Shown here one piece after another: positions 11,510 through 23,481 of a stretch of DNA of 64,000 bases. Positions within the stretch are counted from its first letter, which is position 1, and every line of letters starts with the position of its first letter. Below the pieces are notes generated by a model. It made no database searches, was not told the DNA's origin, and saw nothing but the letters and a program-made list of their open reading frames with translations. Origin of the DNA: Arctopsyche grandis (lineage: Eukaryota; Arthropoda; Insecta; Trichoptera; Hydropsychidae). The stretch spans positions 23,036,001 through 23,100,000 of the forward strand of contig NC_135359.1 of assembly GCF_051622035.1 (NCBI RefSeq). Reading direction: 5' to 3'. The position numbers and the translations under genes were made by a program.

Positions 11510-13205
11510 TTATCTGTTAATGATTTTTTTATATATATATAAGATTCCATTCGAAAATTGCACCACTAATTTATTTATTTTTATATATTTCAGATATAAT
11601 TTAAAAGTTAATTCAGAAAAGGTAGCATAATATTTGATTTTTAAATGATTTTTAGTATTACTAAATTATGTTCACAATACATCTTATATCTTTTTTATAG
11701 CTACTGATCTACTAAAATAGAAAATTTTTGAATTTTATTTTATTTTTTTAGTACATACATAATCATACTATTATATTATTCAAATGTTAATGTACAGCAT
11801 AATAGAAATATAATTCAAACACCTATTTACAATTCTTATAAATTAATATTATGTATACGATGTATTATGAGCCATAAATTATGACTCACAATACATCTTA
11901 TACATAATATTAACTTAAGATTCTTTAAAGTCGACGATCTAAAACAGATTGTATTTAGGTAATCTGTGTTTATACCTGACTCTTTACAAGTTTGTTAGTA
12001 TGGTTATTAGTGATTATGTCATAGAATCTACTGGTTAGTTTGTTAGTAATATCTGTGACTAACGGAATGTTATTTATGGTATGCAGTTTTTTCAGGTTAG
12101 TATATGTATGTACATGGGTGTGTTATAAATAAGTTTAAGGGATTTATTTTGTATTATTTGGAGCTTGGAAAGGTTAGTATTGGAGGCGTTATTCCACACA
12201 AGTGCGGCATAGGTTAATAAAGGATAATGTGAGCGCGAGATATAATTTTATTTATAATAACAGCATAATATTTAGATTGAAGTATGTACAGTATATAATA
12301 ATGTCGAAAGTATCAGAGTATGAAAGGTATGTTGTTTATTGATAGTCTTTATTTTTTTTCGTATTTAGCTCGTGCATATTTGCTGATTATTGATTATTTG
12401 ACGTGTTGATCTTATCGAAAATGTACGCGGACGATGGGGGTGAGACGAGCATGAAAATCGCATTAGAGCAAGTTCGAGATTGGGCGAAAGCTTCCGCAGG
12501 TAATGTTCCAATATAATCGAGTCGGATAGAGCGAGAGGGAGGGCAGGAGAAGCGGAAAACGGGAGTGAGGGAGAGGATAAATGGAAATAGGCTCGCAATT
12601 TTATTAGCCATCAAAGCCTTACCTTTGCTCAGCGGGCCCTTCCGCTTCGCCGTACGAATATTATTAATCCCATAAAAATGTTTTGTTATTATAAACGTCG
12701 GAGAGGGCGCCCTCCCGAACCACCCCCATCGGCGCATTTATAACCCCGGGGTTGATAATCACACCGTGAAATAAAGGTCGGATTATTAAATGAATTATAA
12801 CTTGAGGATTGCGACGGAAATTATCCTCGAATACATACGTACTACATACACACACAACATCATCCGCTGAAATATTCCAATTAATAATTAACCACAGCTA
12901 TTCGCATACAACATACATACATATGTATATACATATAAGAGCATACGGTTTCATAATATACATACATACATATGTACTTCCATTGTGCAGTGGTCGGAAA
13001 CCCACATCACCCGTGCCATAAGATCGTATGCTAATTTATATATAATATTTAAGAAATTACTATTGTCATATTGAAGTCTATGTTCACTTTTGGCGACCCT
13101 ATGCTGTGTCACGTCAAAAGTTTTCTTCCATTCAATATGCTGGGATATTGACAGATTTTAAAATATAGAATTGAAATGTCATACATATTGAATATATGTA
13201 CGTAT
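11510..13205. other. No gene recognised; GC-richer island at about 12400-12850
   Basis: 11510-12400 is AT-rich and featureless. 12400-12850 contains balanced sequence with short overlapping ORFs on the minus strand that have no domain and no supporting splice sites. A CATACATACATATGTATATACATAT-type tract follows at 12905-12980. Confidence 0.35.
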
Positions 13206-13206
13206 T

Positions 13207-13480
13207 ATATCATCATCTTCATCTATAGCCACTGCTGAAGAAGATCTCTCCAACACGCTTCCATTCGTCTTTTTTTTGTACAATTTACATTCATCATACC
13301 CCACACATTTTCATCATTTCACCTACCCATCCTTATAGTAACACTTCTTTTGTCAACCTTTCATCCATTCTTCTAGCTATATGATCCATGCATTGCCATT
13401 TAAATTTCTTCAACTCTCACTGCTGCACTGCACTATATCCACTATAGGTATTCCATTTTCTATATCTCCATGTTATGCCG
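13207..13480 (-). pseudogene. Decayed RTE LINE C-terminus
   Basis: Begins CATCATCTTCATC, the complement of an ATGATG-like RTE tail, then CCACTGCTGAAGAAGATCTCTCCAACACGCTTCC and ACCTACCCATC, the same landmarks as the 50.6-kb copy. No intact reading frame. Confidence 0.55.
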
Positions 13481-13530
13481 AGCATACATTAAATAATGAG
13501 ATCTTTAGATCTCATCATTTTTTTAATTAT

Positions 13531-13655
13531 ATTGTTGCGTAGGGGTGGATTAAGGTATCCAAATGATAGGCCAAAGTCGCTTCACAGCATTTATTCTATG
13601 ACTCAGGATGTTTTCACGGAACCGACGCTCGCTCAAGAGTGCCCAGTCCATCGTG
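13531..13655 (+). repeat. Fragment of a TGTTGCGTAGGGG element (possible LTR piece)
   Basis: Shares about 110 bp with the start of the longer copy at 23864: TTGTTGCGTAGGGGTGG, a TTTCACAGCATTTATT block and a CAGTCCA block. The family is unknown to me. Confidence 0.45.
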
Positions 13656-13659
13656 TGTT

Positions 13660-15605
13660 CTTCATTTTAAAGGCATTGTAAATAGGTTTTTGAGCTCTTT
13701 TTCCTATTATGCTGTAGATTAACATTAGAATAATATAATACTATGATTACTAACCAAATTAAATTAAATTATAAAATAGAAAATTATCAGTAGATCAGTA
13801 TCTATTAAAATAGATATAAGATGTATTGTAAACATAATTTCGTAATAATAAAAAGCATTTAAAAATCAAATTTTAAAGATAGATATCCGAGTTTTCGGAA
13901 ATGAAGTAGTCCGAACAGGGCCGGCATTCCCTATAAACATTATTCAATACAAACTTGGAATTTTCCACTTTGCATTTGGGCCGCAAATCCTACGTTTCAA
14001 TATTTATCTTAATTCTAAGTACCTTTTTTATAATTCACATTTTTTTATAAATTGAATATGACAGGTACATCCTATGTAAAAAATCTAGATAGGCTTAATT
14101 CTTAGAATTTATCCGATACTAGAAGTACATACTCAAAATGAAGGTGAGAAAGTTAAAATGTGATTTTTAAATCGGGTTTTTGTAAGCTCACGAATGGTAG
14201 AAGTCAATTCTGAAAATATGATTTTATCTTGAAAATGTAATTTTATCCCAAAAATGTGAGTTGCATCGCAAAAATAATATCTTATGTCAAAAATATGATT
14301 TTTATTCCGAAAATGTGATTTTTTTAATATGGCGCCACTGCTTCGCTTCCGTTACGTTGTTTAATTTTCTACAGTCCACAAAGAAGTTTGCAATTTAGTT
14401 CACTCACAGGTGTAAAGTTTCGTCTCCAAATAAACAGAGTGCATTCCTGCGGAATTACCTGCAGCACAGGTGAGTTACTACGTTAACACTGACTAATAAT
14501 GCAATTTCGTGGCATTCTGAAATGTTGAAACCCCGAAATTCACCACTGATCACCATTGAGAATGCTGAAATTTCTATAGATTCGTAATCGAGCGATTGCG
14601 TCGTTACTATGCCGCATATTATTATATATATAAAAGGGGTTTTAGAAGTGGAAGACCCACCCAGATCTCCCGAAAGGATATTTATGTCTGCCGAAACCCG
14701 TTAGTGGTTACACCTCTCGCTAAAGACCCTTTTAAGGTAAACGCTTCCGGTTCGTATAATTCACGCGTTCGTATGTGCGAAATGTGCGCGTCGAAAAAGT
14801 TAATTTGCACCGAATCGATTTTGATTATTCTTTTTTGTTTCGAACTCGACGCGTTGGTGTCTCTGGGGTGGATGCTTCGTTCGAGTTCGAGTTCGGGTGT
14901 ATTTGATTAAACTTCAAGATTGACAATGTTTGAGCAAGATAAATAGGCGGTGGTCGCAGAGGTACCGCTCAGGATGCAACCGGATGTACGACACTTCTAG
15001 TAGATACATATGTAAATTTGCATAATCAAACAGCGACTGGGTTATCCAACTGAGTGTCAACATTGAACTTCGGTTGTTTTAATTAATTTTGTAGATTGTA
15101 TCTCAATGGCGCACTTGGGAGGATGAAGCTATTTTTTTATTTGCAATAATAATAGTCGAATAAAAAAAATGTATGTAAAATCCAAACAAAATTAAACATT
15201 ACACATAGAAGTAAGTATATGTATGTACATATGTAGTATATTTTATGCTTAGTCTTACCGTTAAAAGAACATTTTTTAATATCAAATTAGGTCATAATGA
15301 CATTACAAGTCACCTATGACTATAAGTCGAATATTTATACAATAAAACGGGTAATTGGACTATTAGTCACATTGCGATCGCCCAAAAGACAATTTTTGGC
15401 ATGAAAATCGCGAATACGGAATATTTGGAACTCGAGTTCTCGTTAGTATGATGGACTTTTTGACTGCCAGATGTTTCGTTATAGAGATTTTAGTGACTTT
15501 TGTTCGAGCGCTTTGTGACCAACAATCACCGAACCAATAAACCGCTTATCAATCAGTAGTCTGTAAATTGATTATTTTTAAGATTTTTTCTTATTTTGTT
15601 GAATA
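13660..15605. other. No gene recognised; island at about 14330-14930
   Basis: 13680-14330 is AT-rich. 14330-14930 is more balanced and includes a 104-codon plus-strand ORF (14596-14910) of low complexity at its end and without any motif I know. Treated as non-coding. Confidence 0.35.
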
Positions 15606-15610
15606 TGTAA

Positions 15611-16104
15611 CAGTTGAAGTGTATCTTCCAGTTGTAATATATATATTGATTAGTTGGAATATATTCCATCTAGCCTGGTATCAACTACCGTTATAGTTAA
15701 AGTTTATTTTCAGTTGTAATATATTTTGACTAGTTGGAATATATTCCTTCTAACCCACGTAATTTGATTCATATGGCGAATTAAGGTTTTCGTGAAAATG
15801 TCACTCGACTAGTAAATTGAATTGGAAAGTCACATTTTTGTTTTGAATACATTCTTAGAGCCATCGTAATAAGGTACTCATTACCTTTATTCAAAATGCC
15901 CAGCAAATATTATCGCTTTATTAATTAAATTGTAAAGCATTCGTAAAAACATCAGAGCTGTCAAAACTCAACTGTCATGTAATAACATTGTTAAAAGTTT
16001 ATTTGTGCTTGTAGAGATATAATTTATTAGTTGAATTGTATTCGAATATGAATGGCCTATAACGCCAGTTGGAATATTTTACAACTGAAAATACACTTCG
16101 ACTG
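15611..16104. repeat. 494-bp MITE-like element with subterminal duplication
   Basis: CAGTTGAAGTGTAT...CAGTTGTAATAT at the left end is inverted at the right end (...ATTTTACAACTGAAAATACACTTCGACTG). The left end is itself repeated in direct orientation with a period of about 82 bp (15629 and 15711), so three copies of the CAGTTGTAATAT/TAGTTGGAATAT block exist. No target duplication is clear. Confidence 0.55.
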
Positions 16105-16245
16105 TAGGATATACATACACTAACATTAAAATAGGATAATATTGTAGGATCTGATCACGGACAAGATGCATGTACATGTGTGTCTTCGTCTACGTGGGTT
16201 TCGTCAGAGTTCTCAACATAATGTCCTGCATTATTATAAACTTAC

Positions 16246-16560
16246 TAGTGTTGTACCCGATGACATATCATTGCACGGGGTGTTGGCATATTAAGTCATT
16301 AAATAAAAAAAAATAAAAAAATGTGTCGTCGGTCATGTGTTCGATCCTCACGCGATCGAACTTTTTTTGAATACATTTTAAATATATTTAATTGTTTAAT
16401 ATGAAAAAAAAAATGGTAAAAACTACCTACCTATCTACGTATAAACAATATAAAACACAAAAATAAATTTTCAATAGATGGCGGTAAACTCTCTGCCAAG
16501 AGTAAACATTTGTAGCAAATAATATATATGTAGAAGTTTTTTTATTTTGTTATTGTATTC
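16246..16560 (+). repeat. Dispersed CTAGTGTTGTACCCG repeat
   Basis: Begins ACTAGTGTTGTACCCGATG and later has AAAACTACCTACCTAT, AACAATATAAAA and ATAGATGGCGGTAAA. The same blocks in the same order occur inverted at 21310-21475, and the first block recurs at 40608. The ends resemble those of non-autonomous Helitrons, but I cannot prove it. Confidence 0.45.
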
Positions 16561-17715
16561 TTAAATACGTTTTGGCAGAGGTTTAGCTATTTCGTACACA
16601 TGTATGTATGTCGAATCGTAACGAATATTATAGTACGGCGAGCGTTATCTCAGACAGACACACTGACAGAATAGCGATATTATGTATATGATATAATATA
16701 TGAATAATTGTTATATTTATATTTTGAAGTCTTCATACTTTTCCACGCAAAAACACACACATTACATCCCTTCCGTTTATAATGAATATATGTATACATA
16801 TGTATGTATAACAAGTATTTTTTGTTGGATATTCGAAGGCATTGCTTCTTGAAGCTTAAAATTAATTTATTTTTATATACAGTGGATAATTTAAATTGAT
16901 TTTTTGGAAATGTAGCAAGCTCAGTGGGTTACTGGCACTAAAGACGGGTTCACATCAAGCATCCTCTTTGAATTTCATAACGAGCCGTGATTTAATTAAA
17001 AAAAAAAGATCAGGTGAAGTGGGGTTGTTGGTACGACCTACATACGAGGTAGTTGACGCGGTGGCGCCGAAAAACGCGTAAAAGCGTCGCTTTTTCTCGT
17101 GGGCCCGTTCCCGGGAGTTTTCCCGGGATGACAGCAGCTCGCCCTTTAGCCGCTCCTGGGAAAATTATGGTTTCCTTTTTACGATCGCACAAAAGAGCGT
17201 ACCTAATTACAAAAATACATAAACACGTGCGTCGTTAAAGCGCGGGCCTCGCCGTAAAACTGCGTATGCAGATAAACCAAGCACCCGCCCCCCCCTCTCC
17301 CCCTCCCCTCACCCTTAAACCTATCCCACTTCAACCCCGCTGTCTCCTTAAAAACGGTAATGAACACGGCCTTTTTTCTATTTTTATTTTTATTTTATTT
17401 TCGCGCTACTGCGCGTTACGGCGTCCCGTGTTTTGTAATTCAGATAAGGCGAAAATATTCATTAAATTCATTCGCATTTTCTGCGAACACTTTTGTGTTT
17501 GCAACGCGACTATGTTGCCAATGACGCGCTTAATTTCATTTGTTAAATTTGCATTATCGTTTTTATTGCCGGCTGACGATGGGTTTCTATTATAAGACAG
17601 TCTATTACGGGTTCTGAGCACGTATTAAATTATAAAAGCAAAAAAATATTTATGTTTAAACAGAAATTAATCAAAATGTTATTTCATTCGAAATTGAAAA
17701 CTAATATTTAAGTAT
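16561..17715. other. Unique island about 16900-17620, no gene
   Basis: Balanced sequence with a C-rich pyrimidine run at 17284-17315 and a near-palindromic CCCGGGAGTTTTCCCGGG at about 17110-17127. Overlapping short ORFs on both strands mirror each other and show no domain. Possibly regulatory. A CATATG tract lies at about 16790-16810. Confidence 0.3.
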
Positions 17716-17717
17716 CA

Positions 17718-17951
17718 TTTGAGCCGTTATATTTGAAAATTTTAATCACTTTTTTTAATTTGTCCATAATAATTTTTATCACTTTTTTAAATATGTATGT
17801 CTAGAATCTCGGAAAAGCAGAATAAACGTATTACAGGCCACCAGTATTTTTAAATATTGTTAAACGCAAAATATTTTATTCAATGTTTTGCGGAATATTT
17901 CTTGAAATGAAGAAAAGTGGACTTATGCCACTTTAAAACATAACGGATCAT
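17718..17951 (+). repeat. MITE with GAGCCGTT terminal inverted repeats, copy 1
   Basis: The left end GAGCCGTTATATTTGAAA is inverted at the right end (GGACTTATGCCACTTTAAAACATAACGGATC). The interior landmark is CCAGTATTTTTAAATATTGTTAAACGCAAAA. Copies occur at 35231-35492 (inverted) and 60268-60522, and a solo end at 18288. There is no transposase. Confidence 0.65.
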
Positions 17952-17992
17952 ATATGTACATATGTATGTATGTACATATTGTATATACATAT

Positions 17993-18255
17993 TACGAAGG
18001 CTAACTCCAATGTGCCTTCCTGGCCAATTATAAAAATCGGTAAACAATTTAAAATCAATTTTAAATTTGATAAATTTGAGAAAAATTTTTGGATTTCTTT
18101 TATAAATTAGCAAATTTGAGATGATTCAAATTAGAATTTTGCTAGTAATAAAACGAGGTTGACAATTTTTTGGACACGTTTCAATGAAATAGGCAAAATC
18201 TGATGGGAAACGATCAACCTGGAGTCACATATCCGAGGTTTGGCCAGCAGCACCA
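17993..18255 (-). repeat. SINE body without head
   Basis: Carries TGCCTTCCTGGCCAATTA, AAACGATCAACCTGGAGTCACA and GGTTTGGCCAGCAGCA, and stops there, so the tRNA-like head is missing. It follows the MITE with only a CATATG-type tract between, the same arrangement as at 60.3-60.9 kb. Confidence 0.65.
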
Positions 18256-18287
18256 TTATATTAATCATTACATTTAATTTTTTGATT

Positions 18288-18348
18288 GATATTTCTAGAA
18301 ATGAAGAAAAGTAGACTTTTGCCACTTTCAAATATGTCGGTTCAATTA
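18288..18348 (+). repeat. Solo end of the GAGCCGTT MITE
   Basis: ATTTCTAGAAATGAAGAAAAG followed by CTTTTGCCACTTTCAAATAT and GTCGGTTCAAT equals the right end of the MITE copies. No matching left end is nearby. Confidence 0.55.
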
Positions 18349-18514
18349 TCATTTAAGTCCTTTGTAATAAGTAAAACTCTGTTTAATTTCCTTATTGAAT
18401 GTGTATCTGCATACATCCATTTTTATTATGTATGTAATTACTTAGTTTGTTAGATATTGGTGAATAACATACATATGTACATATGTTCTCCAGTTTCTAC
18501 GTGATAATAAATAC

Positions 18515-19105
18515 TGCGGTTGCTAGAAAAGTTGGAACTTTATGCCCCTAATAATTATATGCGTGGTAGACAGCATAATTTGATGGTTGTAGCTCTGCCC
18601 GCACAGTGCTTTATCGGATGGCTTCTATTCCAAGAGCTATCCGACTTCTCAATGAAATTGTTGCTGCTGTGCCTGAAAGTGATATTTTCCACCTCAGTAA
18701 GCGTAGGTTATTGGAGATTATTTTAACCTATCTGTCTGGTAGTCTGCGCTCATCGTTATTTTTAAAACTATATGTGATGTATGAGTGGAATCTTGATATT
18801 TTCTCTGCCATATGAGCCTCGCAGGGATGTTTTGTATTTACAGGTGTCGATGTAAGATGTTTTGTTTTATACATACATATATTGGTGCTGGCTGTGGATG
18901 TAAGACATTCCATTCTATTTATTCTGTTTATTTGATATTTTTACTTTACCTATTATTATTATAATGCTATTGTTTGTTTTATGATTATGTATAAATGTAT
19001 TTTTGTATGTATAAATATATTTTTTTTCTCTTCTCTGTTATATTTTCGACCATTGTGGTCCATAAGGGATTCCTCTAATGACATAACTTAAATAAAATAT
19101 GTGTA
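18515..19105 (+). pseudogene. CR1/jockey-like LINE: last reverse transcriptase segment and 3' UTR
   Basis: One frame (from 18520) reads LELYAPNNYMRGRQHNLMVV. After a frameshift near 18600 the next frame reads RMASIPRAIRLLNE, then PESDIFHLSKRR. This is the conserved C-terminal tail of insect CR1/jockey-group polymerases (…Y.P…VR.R….IPRA.RLLN…DIF…). A 3' UTR follows, ending near an imperfect CATTGTGGTCCATAAGGGATTCC motif. Truncated and frameshifted, so not functional. Confidence 0.6.
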
Positions 19106-21305
19106 ACTATCGAAGATGTGATGAGTTATGGTTAGAACAAATTCAAAATATGTGCCCGGACAAGTATGTGGACTCTAGCGATGAGATGCATATCTTCATG
19201 TCATTATTAATTCGTACGATTTTATTATTTTGACAAGTTTCTCCAACATTTCTTCAGATATGGGAATCACCGTTATCGATCAAACTCATGTCAATAAAAT
19301 CATAAAATATTACGGAGAAAACTCCAGGAGGTAAGAGTTGCGACGGCACGCTACGGTACGGATTTGGCGTACCAGAGAACGTTAAGTGTTTTTATTGCAT
19401 GTGCAAAACTATTTTTAAATAAACGAGTGCCGCGTACCTCTCAGTGTGTCTTTTACCTTAAGTGTCACGAAGGATTGGATCAGGAAATCGAATTGTACGT
19501 TGTTTGATTCTATGTACTTGCGTAATAGCTAAAGGCTGAAATTAGACGGAGATACAGACAAAGTCAGGAATGAAGTCTAAATTGGAGTCAATGTCCAAGA
19601 TAGCATAAAAAAAAGAGTGGATACTGAGTCAGAGTTATAACCAAAATCAGAGTCCATTTTATTCATGTTGCTGGGTTGAGATATGCACACTTATGTATAA
19701 TATCAAGACTTTATAAAGATAAATTTCTGCCTCATGTCGGAATTCAAATTGCAGAATTTTACGTTTTATATGCTTGTTTTATATTTTGAGATAATATTAA
19801 CATGTATGCACATACACACTTACATATGTATGTATGTAATACAAACGAAAAAAAATGGAATTTCGTAATGTGAAGTCTCGTGCATAAAAATCACAAATAT
19901 AAACATGTATTCAAGTGTGAACGTACTGAGGCTCTTCAAAGTCAAAGGGAATTTATACAGGGATGTTTTTAAAGTTAGACACCCAACCACCTACCCCTTT
20001 TCAGTAGTATTTAGAACGAAAATATTCGGCTCTCATTGTTTTTCTACGGACGAGAGAAAGAGAGAGAGAAAGGTTTCATCTGAAAGAGAATTCCTAAATA
20101 TATCCATTAAGGTTGTACTGTTTGTTTTTAGCACTCCATCGTCCAGGGTTATTTCATTTGCGATGGGATGAAGATTCAGGTTTCAATATTATAATTGCCG
20201 AAAACGTATAAATTTATGGAAGAAAGGTACCGTTTCAAGTTTTTTTATCTTAATTTTTTTTTTAATAATTTAGTTGATCAGCGTCGATAAAGACAAGTTT
20301 TAAGTGCAAACCTTTGCTCGGTAATAACCGCCGCTTTTAAAACAGTGACTCACTTATAATTACCGAAGTCTTTTTTTCGGGCTCGGGAGATGTCTAATTT
20401 GCATTTATCGCTGTTCGATAAGTCAGCGCATCTAAAACATTTTATTTTTCTCACTCTATACTTGTATATATAGTCGGTAAAAGTTGTAAAAGTGGGGCAT
20501 TTGTCGCACTTTACGTATGCGAGGCGCGTCAGCTGAACCCCTGCCTAGGTTTATCGCCACTTTTAAATTTGCAAATAAAGTGTTTTAGTGACCGTGTACG
20601 ACCCGGTGTTGCATAATTTAAAATTCGCGAAGGGTGTGACTTTCACTGTAAAATTTTAAGGGAAAACACGTTTTTATAAAGATACGTATGTATTATATAT
20701 GTATGTATATATGACAAAAAGTGCTTTTGAACAAATATAAAGGTAATAAAAGTTTGGAAAGCGATGAATGTCGGAGGAGGCTGGGCACCGAGTGCACTGA
20801 AGTTTATTTTACAATTATGCAAAATCAAAATTGTACCCGGTGGCGTTTGCATTAATTTGCAGCATTTTTATGCAGTGATCGAGCTTTCGAGTAATTTCTT
20901 GCTTCAGATAGGCTTTGCGCGATATCGCAACCCACAGCCAGCAATCGACAACATTTTGCTTATCGCAGAGTGAATATGCATGTACTTTTATGTTGTAAAC
21001 TACATACATATTATAAACGTATGTAGCATTTGGTTTTCAACGTGCAGGGTGCATAGTACGGAGCATGTATGAGTGGTGTTTGTGTAATATGTAACTAGCT
21101 CGTGATCATAGACGAGACACTTGCCCTTTGGTAGGCCTGAAGTAAGACGTATAAAAAAACCGTCTGATCTAATCCACGTGCATCACTTGGAACCCCTTAC
21201 ATCCTGATCATACATGCATGTATCTAATATATAATTTCGAAAGATACTTTGGAAGGTTTAGTATATGCAAGTTTTAATGTAAGGTTTGTTTGATATTAAT
21301 ATTTT
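19106..21305. other. No gene recognised; island about 20270-20640
   Basis: 19550-19660 contains degenerate GGAGTC/GAGTCC repeats. 20270-20640 is unique, balanced and dense in ORF-less sequence. A CATATG-type tract lies at 19820-19840 and a TATG tract at about 20685-20712. Confidence 0.35.
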
Positions 21306-21309
21306 CTCT

Positions 21310-21475
21310 TGGAAAAAAATGCCACGAGCATTTAGCGCCATCTACTGAAAATTAATTTAATTAATAAATTCATTTTTATATTGTTTATATTATATGTAGG
21401 TAGGTAGTTAGTTTTTACTTATAATACACCCGATGAAATTTTCACCGGGTCTATCACTAGCGTATTATAATATTA
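21310..21475 (-). repeat. Inverted copy of the CTAGTGTTGTACCCG repeat
   Basis: On the complement: CTAGTGATAGACCCGGTG, ATCGGGTG, AACTAACTACCTACC, AACAATATAAAAATG, then AGTAGATGGCGCTAAA. The order and spacing match 16246-16560, with an internal deletion of about 100 bp. Confidence 0.5.
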
Positions 21476-21559
21476 TGAGAATGGATTGAATATTACTAAC
21501 CGTATCTTCATTTCAATACAAAGATTTAAAACAAGGACACTTACATATACAATCAAACA

Positions 21560-21850
21560 CAATCAATGGTTAGCATGTAATGAATTGCATAATAATTAAG
21601 TGGTCACGGGTTCTATCCTTGATGTGTGCTGCTAGCCAAATCTTGGATATGTTACTCCAAGGTCGATTCTTTTCTATTGGAATTTACCGATTTTATCCGA
21701 TTCCAGAAAAATTGACATCCATGTCCTAGTTTTTTTTTGCAAAATTCAGCATCTAGATTTTTGCTGATATGTAAAAAATGTTGCTAATTTGTCCATAGAT
21801 GTCTTTGTGGATGTTAATCGTTGTTTGTATTTGCCTTGTAAATTACAATA
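21560..21850 (+). repeat. SINE, head type 2
   Basis: The head is AATGGTTAGCATGTAATG...GTGGTCACGGGTTCTATCC (box B GGTTCTATCC), unlike the GGTGGTTGCGTTAATGC head of type 1. The body has GCTGCTAGCCAAATCTTGG, ACTCCAAGGTCGAT and ATCCGATT. The distal tail is degraded. Confidence 0.55.
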
Positions 21851-21939
21851 TTTCAGTAGAATGACTATAGATTTCGTGTTTAGTATAAAAATATAATTAA
21901 CAATTTAATACCTTATATAAATAATTCTTAATCTCGTCG

Positions 21940-22030
21940 CATTGGAGTAATTGTTCACAAGTCGTCACATTGGAGTAATCTGTTAAGACGAGTGTGCATG
22001 ATTGATTGAATAAAATATATAAATATATAT
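21940..22030 (+). repeat. Short dispersed repeat with AAGACGAGTGTGCATGATTG
   Basis: ATCTGTTAAGACGAGTGTGC and ATGATTGATTGAATA recur at 24555-24600 with small changes. Both copies lie a little downstream of a plus-strand SINE. Class unknown. Confidence 0.4.
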
Positions 22031-22044
22031 AGTGCTAGGTAAGC

Positions 22045-23355
22045 CGGTTAGCGGTATATACTCGGCAAGTTATTAATCTTACCGGTTTATCAATACAACA
22101 AATTCGTTGCGTTTTATTACATTCCTCTCCTTTATTTTGTCTTCCGGCAATACTGACTCGACCCGATGCTACCATTTCACAAACTGCGCGCACAAATCAG
22201 CCCAAAATTCCCAACGAATAGTCCATTCAAATATACCATTCTAAAAAGTATTCAGTTTTCATCAATATTTAAACTGTTCATTGTATTTGTTTTTAATTTA
22301 TGTATATTATTTAGATTTAACGACTGCTTTGATACAAAATTTATAAGCACGCATATTTCGTATTCAAAATTTTGAGCTTTCTTCATTTGTAAGACATCAT
22401 TTTGTCGACATACATACATACATATGTATGTATGTATGTGTGTACATAAGATAAGGTCTCCGATCTCGCATTTACTGCGCGTGTGCAAAATTTTCCGAGA
22501 CTCCTCAGGAGTTTTTCAATTTCTACGCGATCGTCTCAGCGGAATTTATTATTGAATAAAAATATCCAATAAACCCCAAAGTGCTTTGTAGACCTCTCAC
22601 CCATTCCCCACCCCCACACACATCCATGCTTGCAAACATAGGGGGTGGGTTTTATATAGGTATAACAAATGGGCGCTACTTACGCGCGTATGTGCGCTCA
22701 GCCGGCGTCTCTTTGATCCTTCATCCCTCGAAATTTATGTGGCGGTCCTCTCGTCCTGCGAGCGCTGCACCGCAGTCCTGCAAGGGTCCTTAATCGATTC
22801 CATTTCTCAAATTAGTTTGGGAGTGAACCGCTTTCGAGTCGGCAATAAAATCGGAATCAAACGAGCAATAAAATCCACCATTTTGTTCGAAGACAGAACG
22901 GAAAATTGTTTTCTATTATGATCGGACAATGGATTTTGTTCGTCTTTGGTTTTATTTTCTAATTCGTATCTTGGTTATGTAAGTATATACAGGTGGGGTT
23001 ATTCTGGAAGGTCGCAGATGATCGACGGAAATCTGACAATTAATAAAGTATGTCAATAAGATGGAGGACAAACAAATGGCCCCCCTTGCATAATGGGGGC
23101 CCGGCGCCCATTTGTATTCCGGCGGACGTTTTGTTTTGAGAAGGGTCTTCCCTGGCCCATTAATGTGTGCTCACGTACGTCGGCTGGACAAAGCAAATAG
23201 ACGGTGGGGCCCACAGGGGCCCTTTTCGATATTTACGAATATAGTTTATGATGATTATGTGAAATCCTGCACCTTAATTAAAAACTCGATCGCATTCCGA
23301 GAGTTCCAAGCAGGATGATTCCAGATATGATTTTTCACACGAACACGTGTACTTA
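22045..23355. other. Unique islands, no gene
   Basis: 22480-22920 and 23020-23310 are GC-richer and repeat-free (TACTTACGCGCGTATGTGCG, GCCCCCCTTGCATAATGGGG). Short ORFs here lack domains. A long perfect-looking CATACATACATACATATGTATG-type palindrome is at 22408-22442. Confidence 0.35.
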
Positions 23356-23358
23356 TTA

Positions 23359-23481
23359 ACCAGCGGCGTGGACTAGTGGTTAGCATATAATGCTTTCGAG
23401 CAGAGTGTCACCGCTTAGATTCCCACTAGAGTCCCAGATCTTGGTTTGTGACTCGAAGTCGATCGTTTCTCATTTGTTTTA
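23359..23481 (+). repeat. SINE head plus start of body, head type 2
   Basis: CCAGCGGCGTGGACTAGTGG and TTAGCATATAATGCTTTCGA, then AGAGTGTCACCG, then the body start GACTCGAAGTCGATCGTTTC. It is cut off where the opposite-strand SINE begins. Confidence 0.6.

Noticed and set aside
12387..12737. 116-codon minus-strand ORF
   Set aside because: Overlaps two other ORFs in the same GC-richer block; no domain or splice evidence.
14596..14910. 104-codon plus-strand ORF
   Set aside because: No family resemblance; ends in a Ser-rich stretch. Not supported as a gene.
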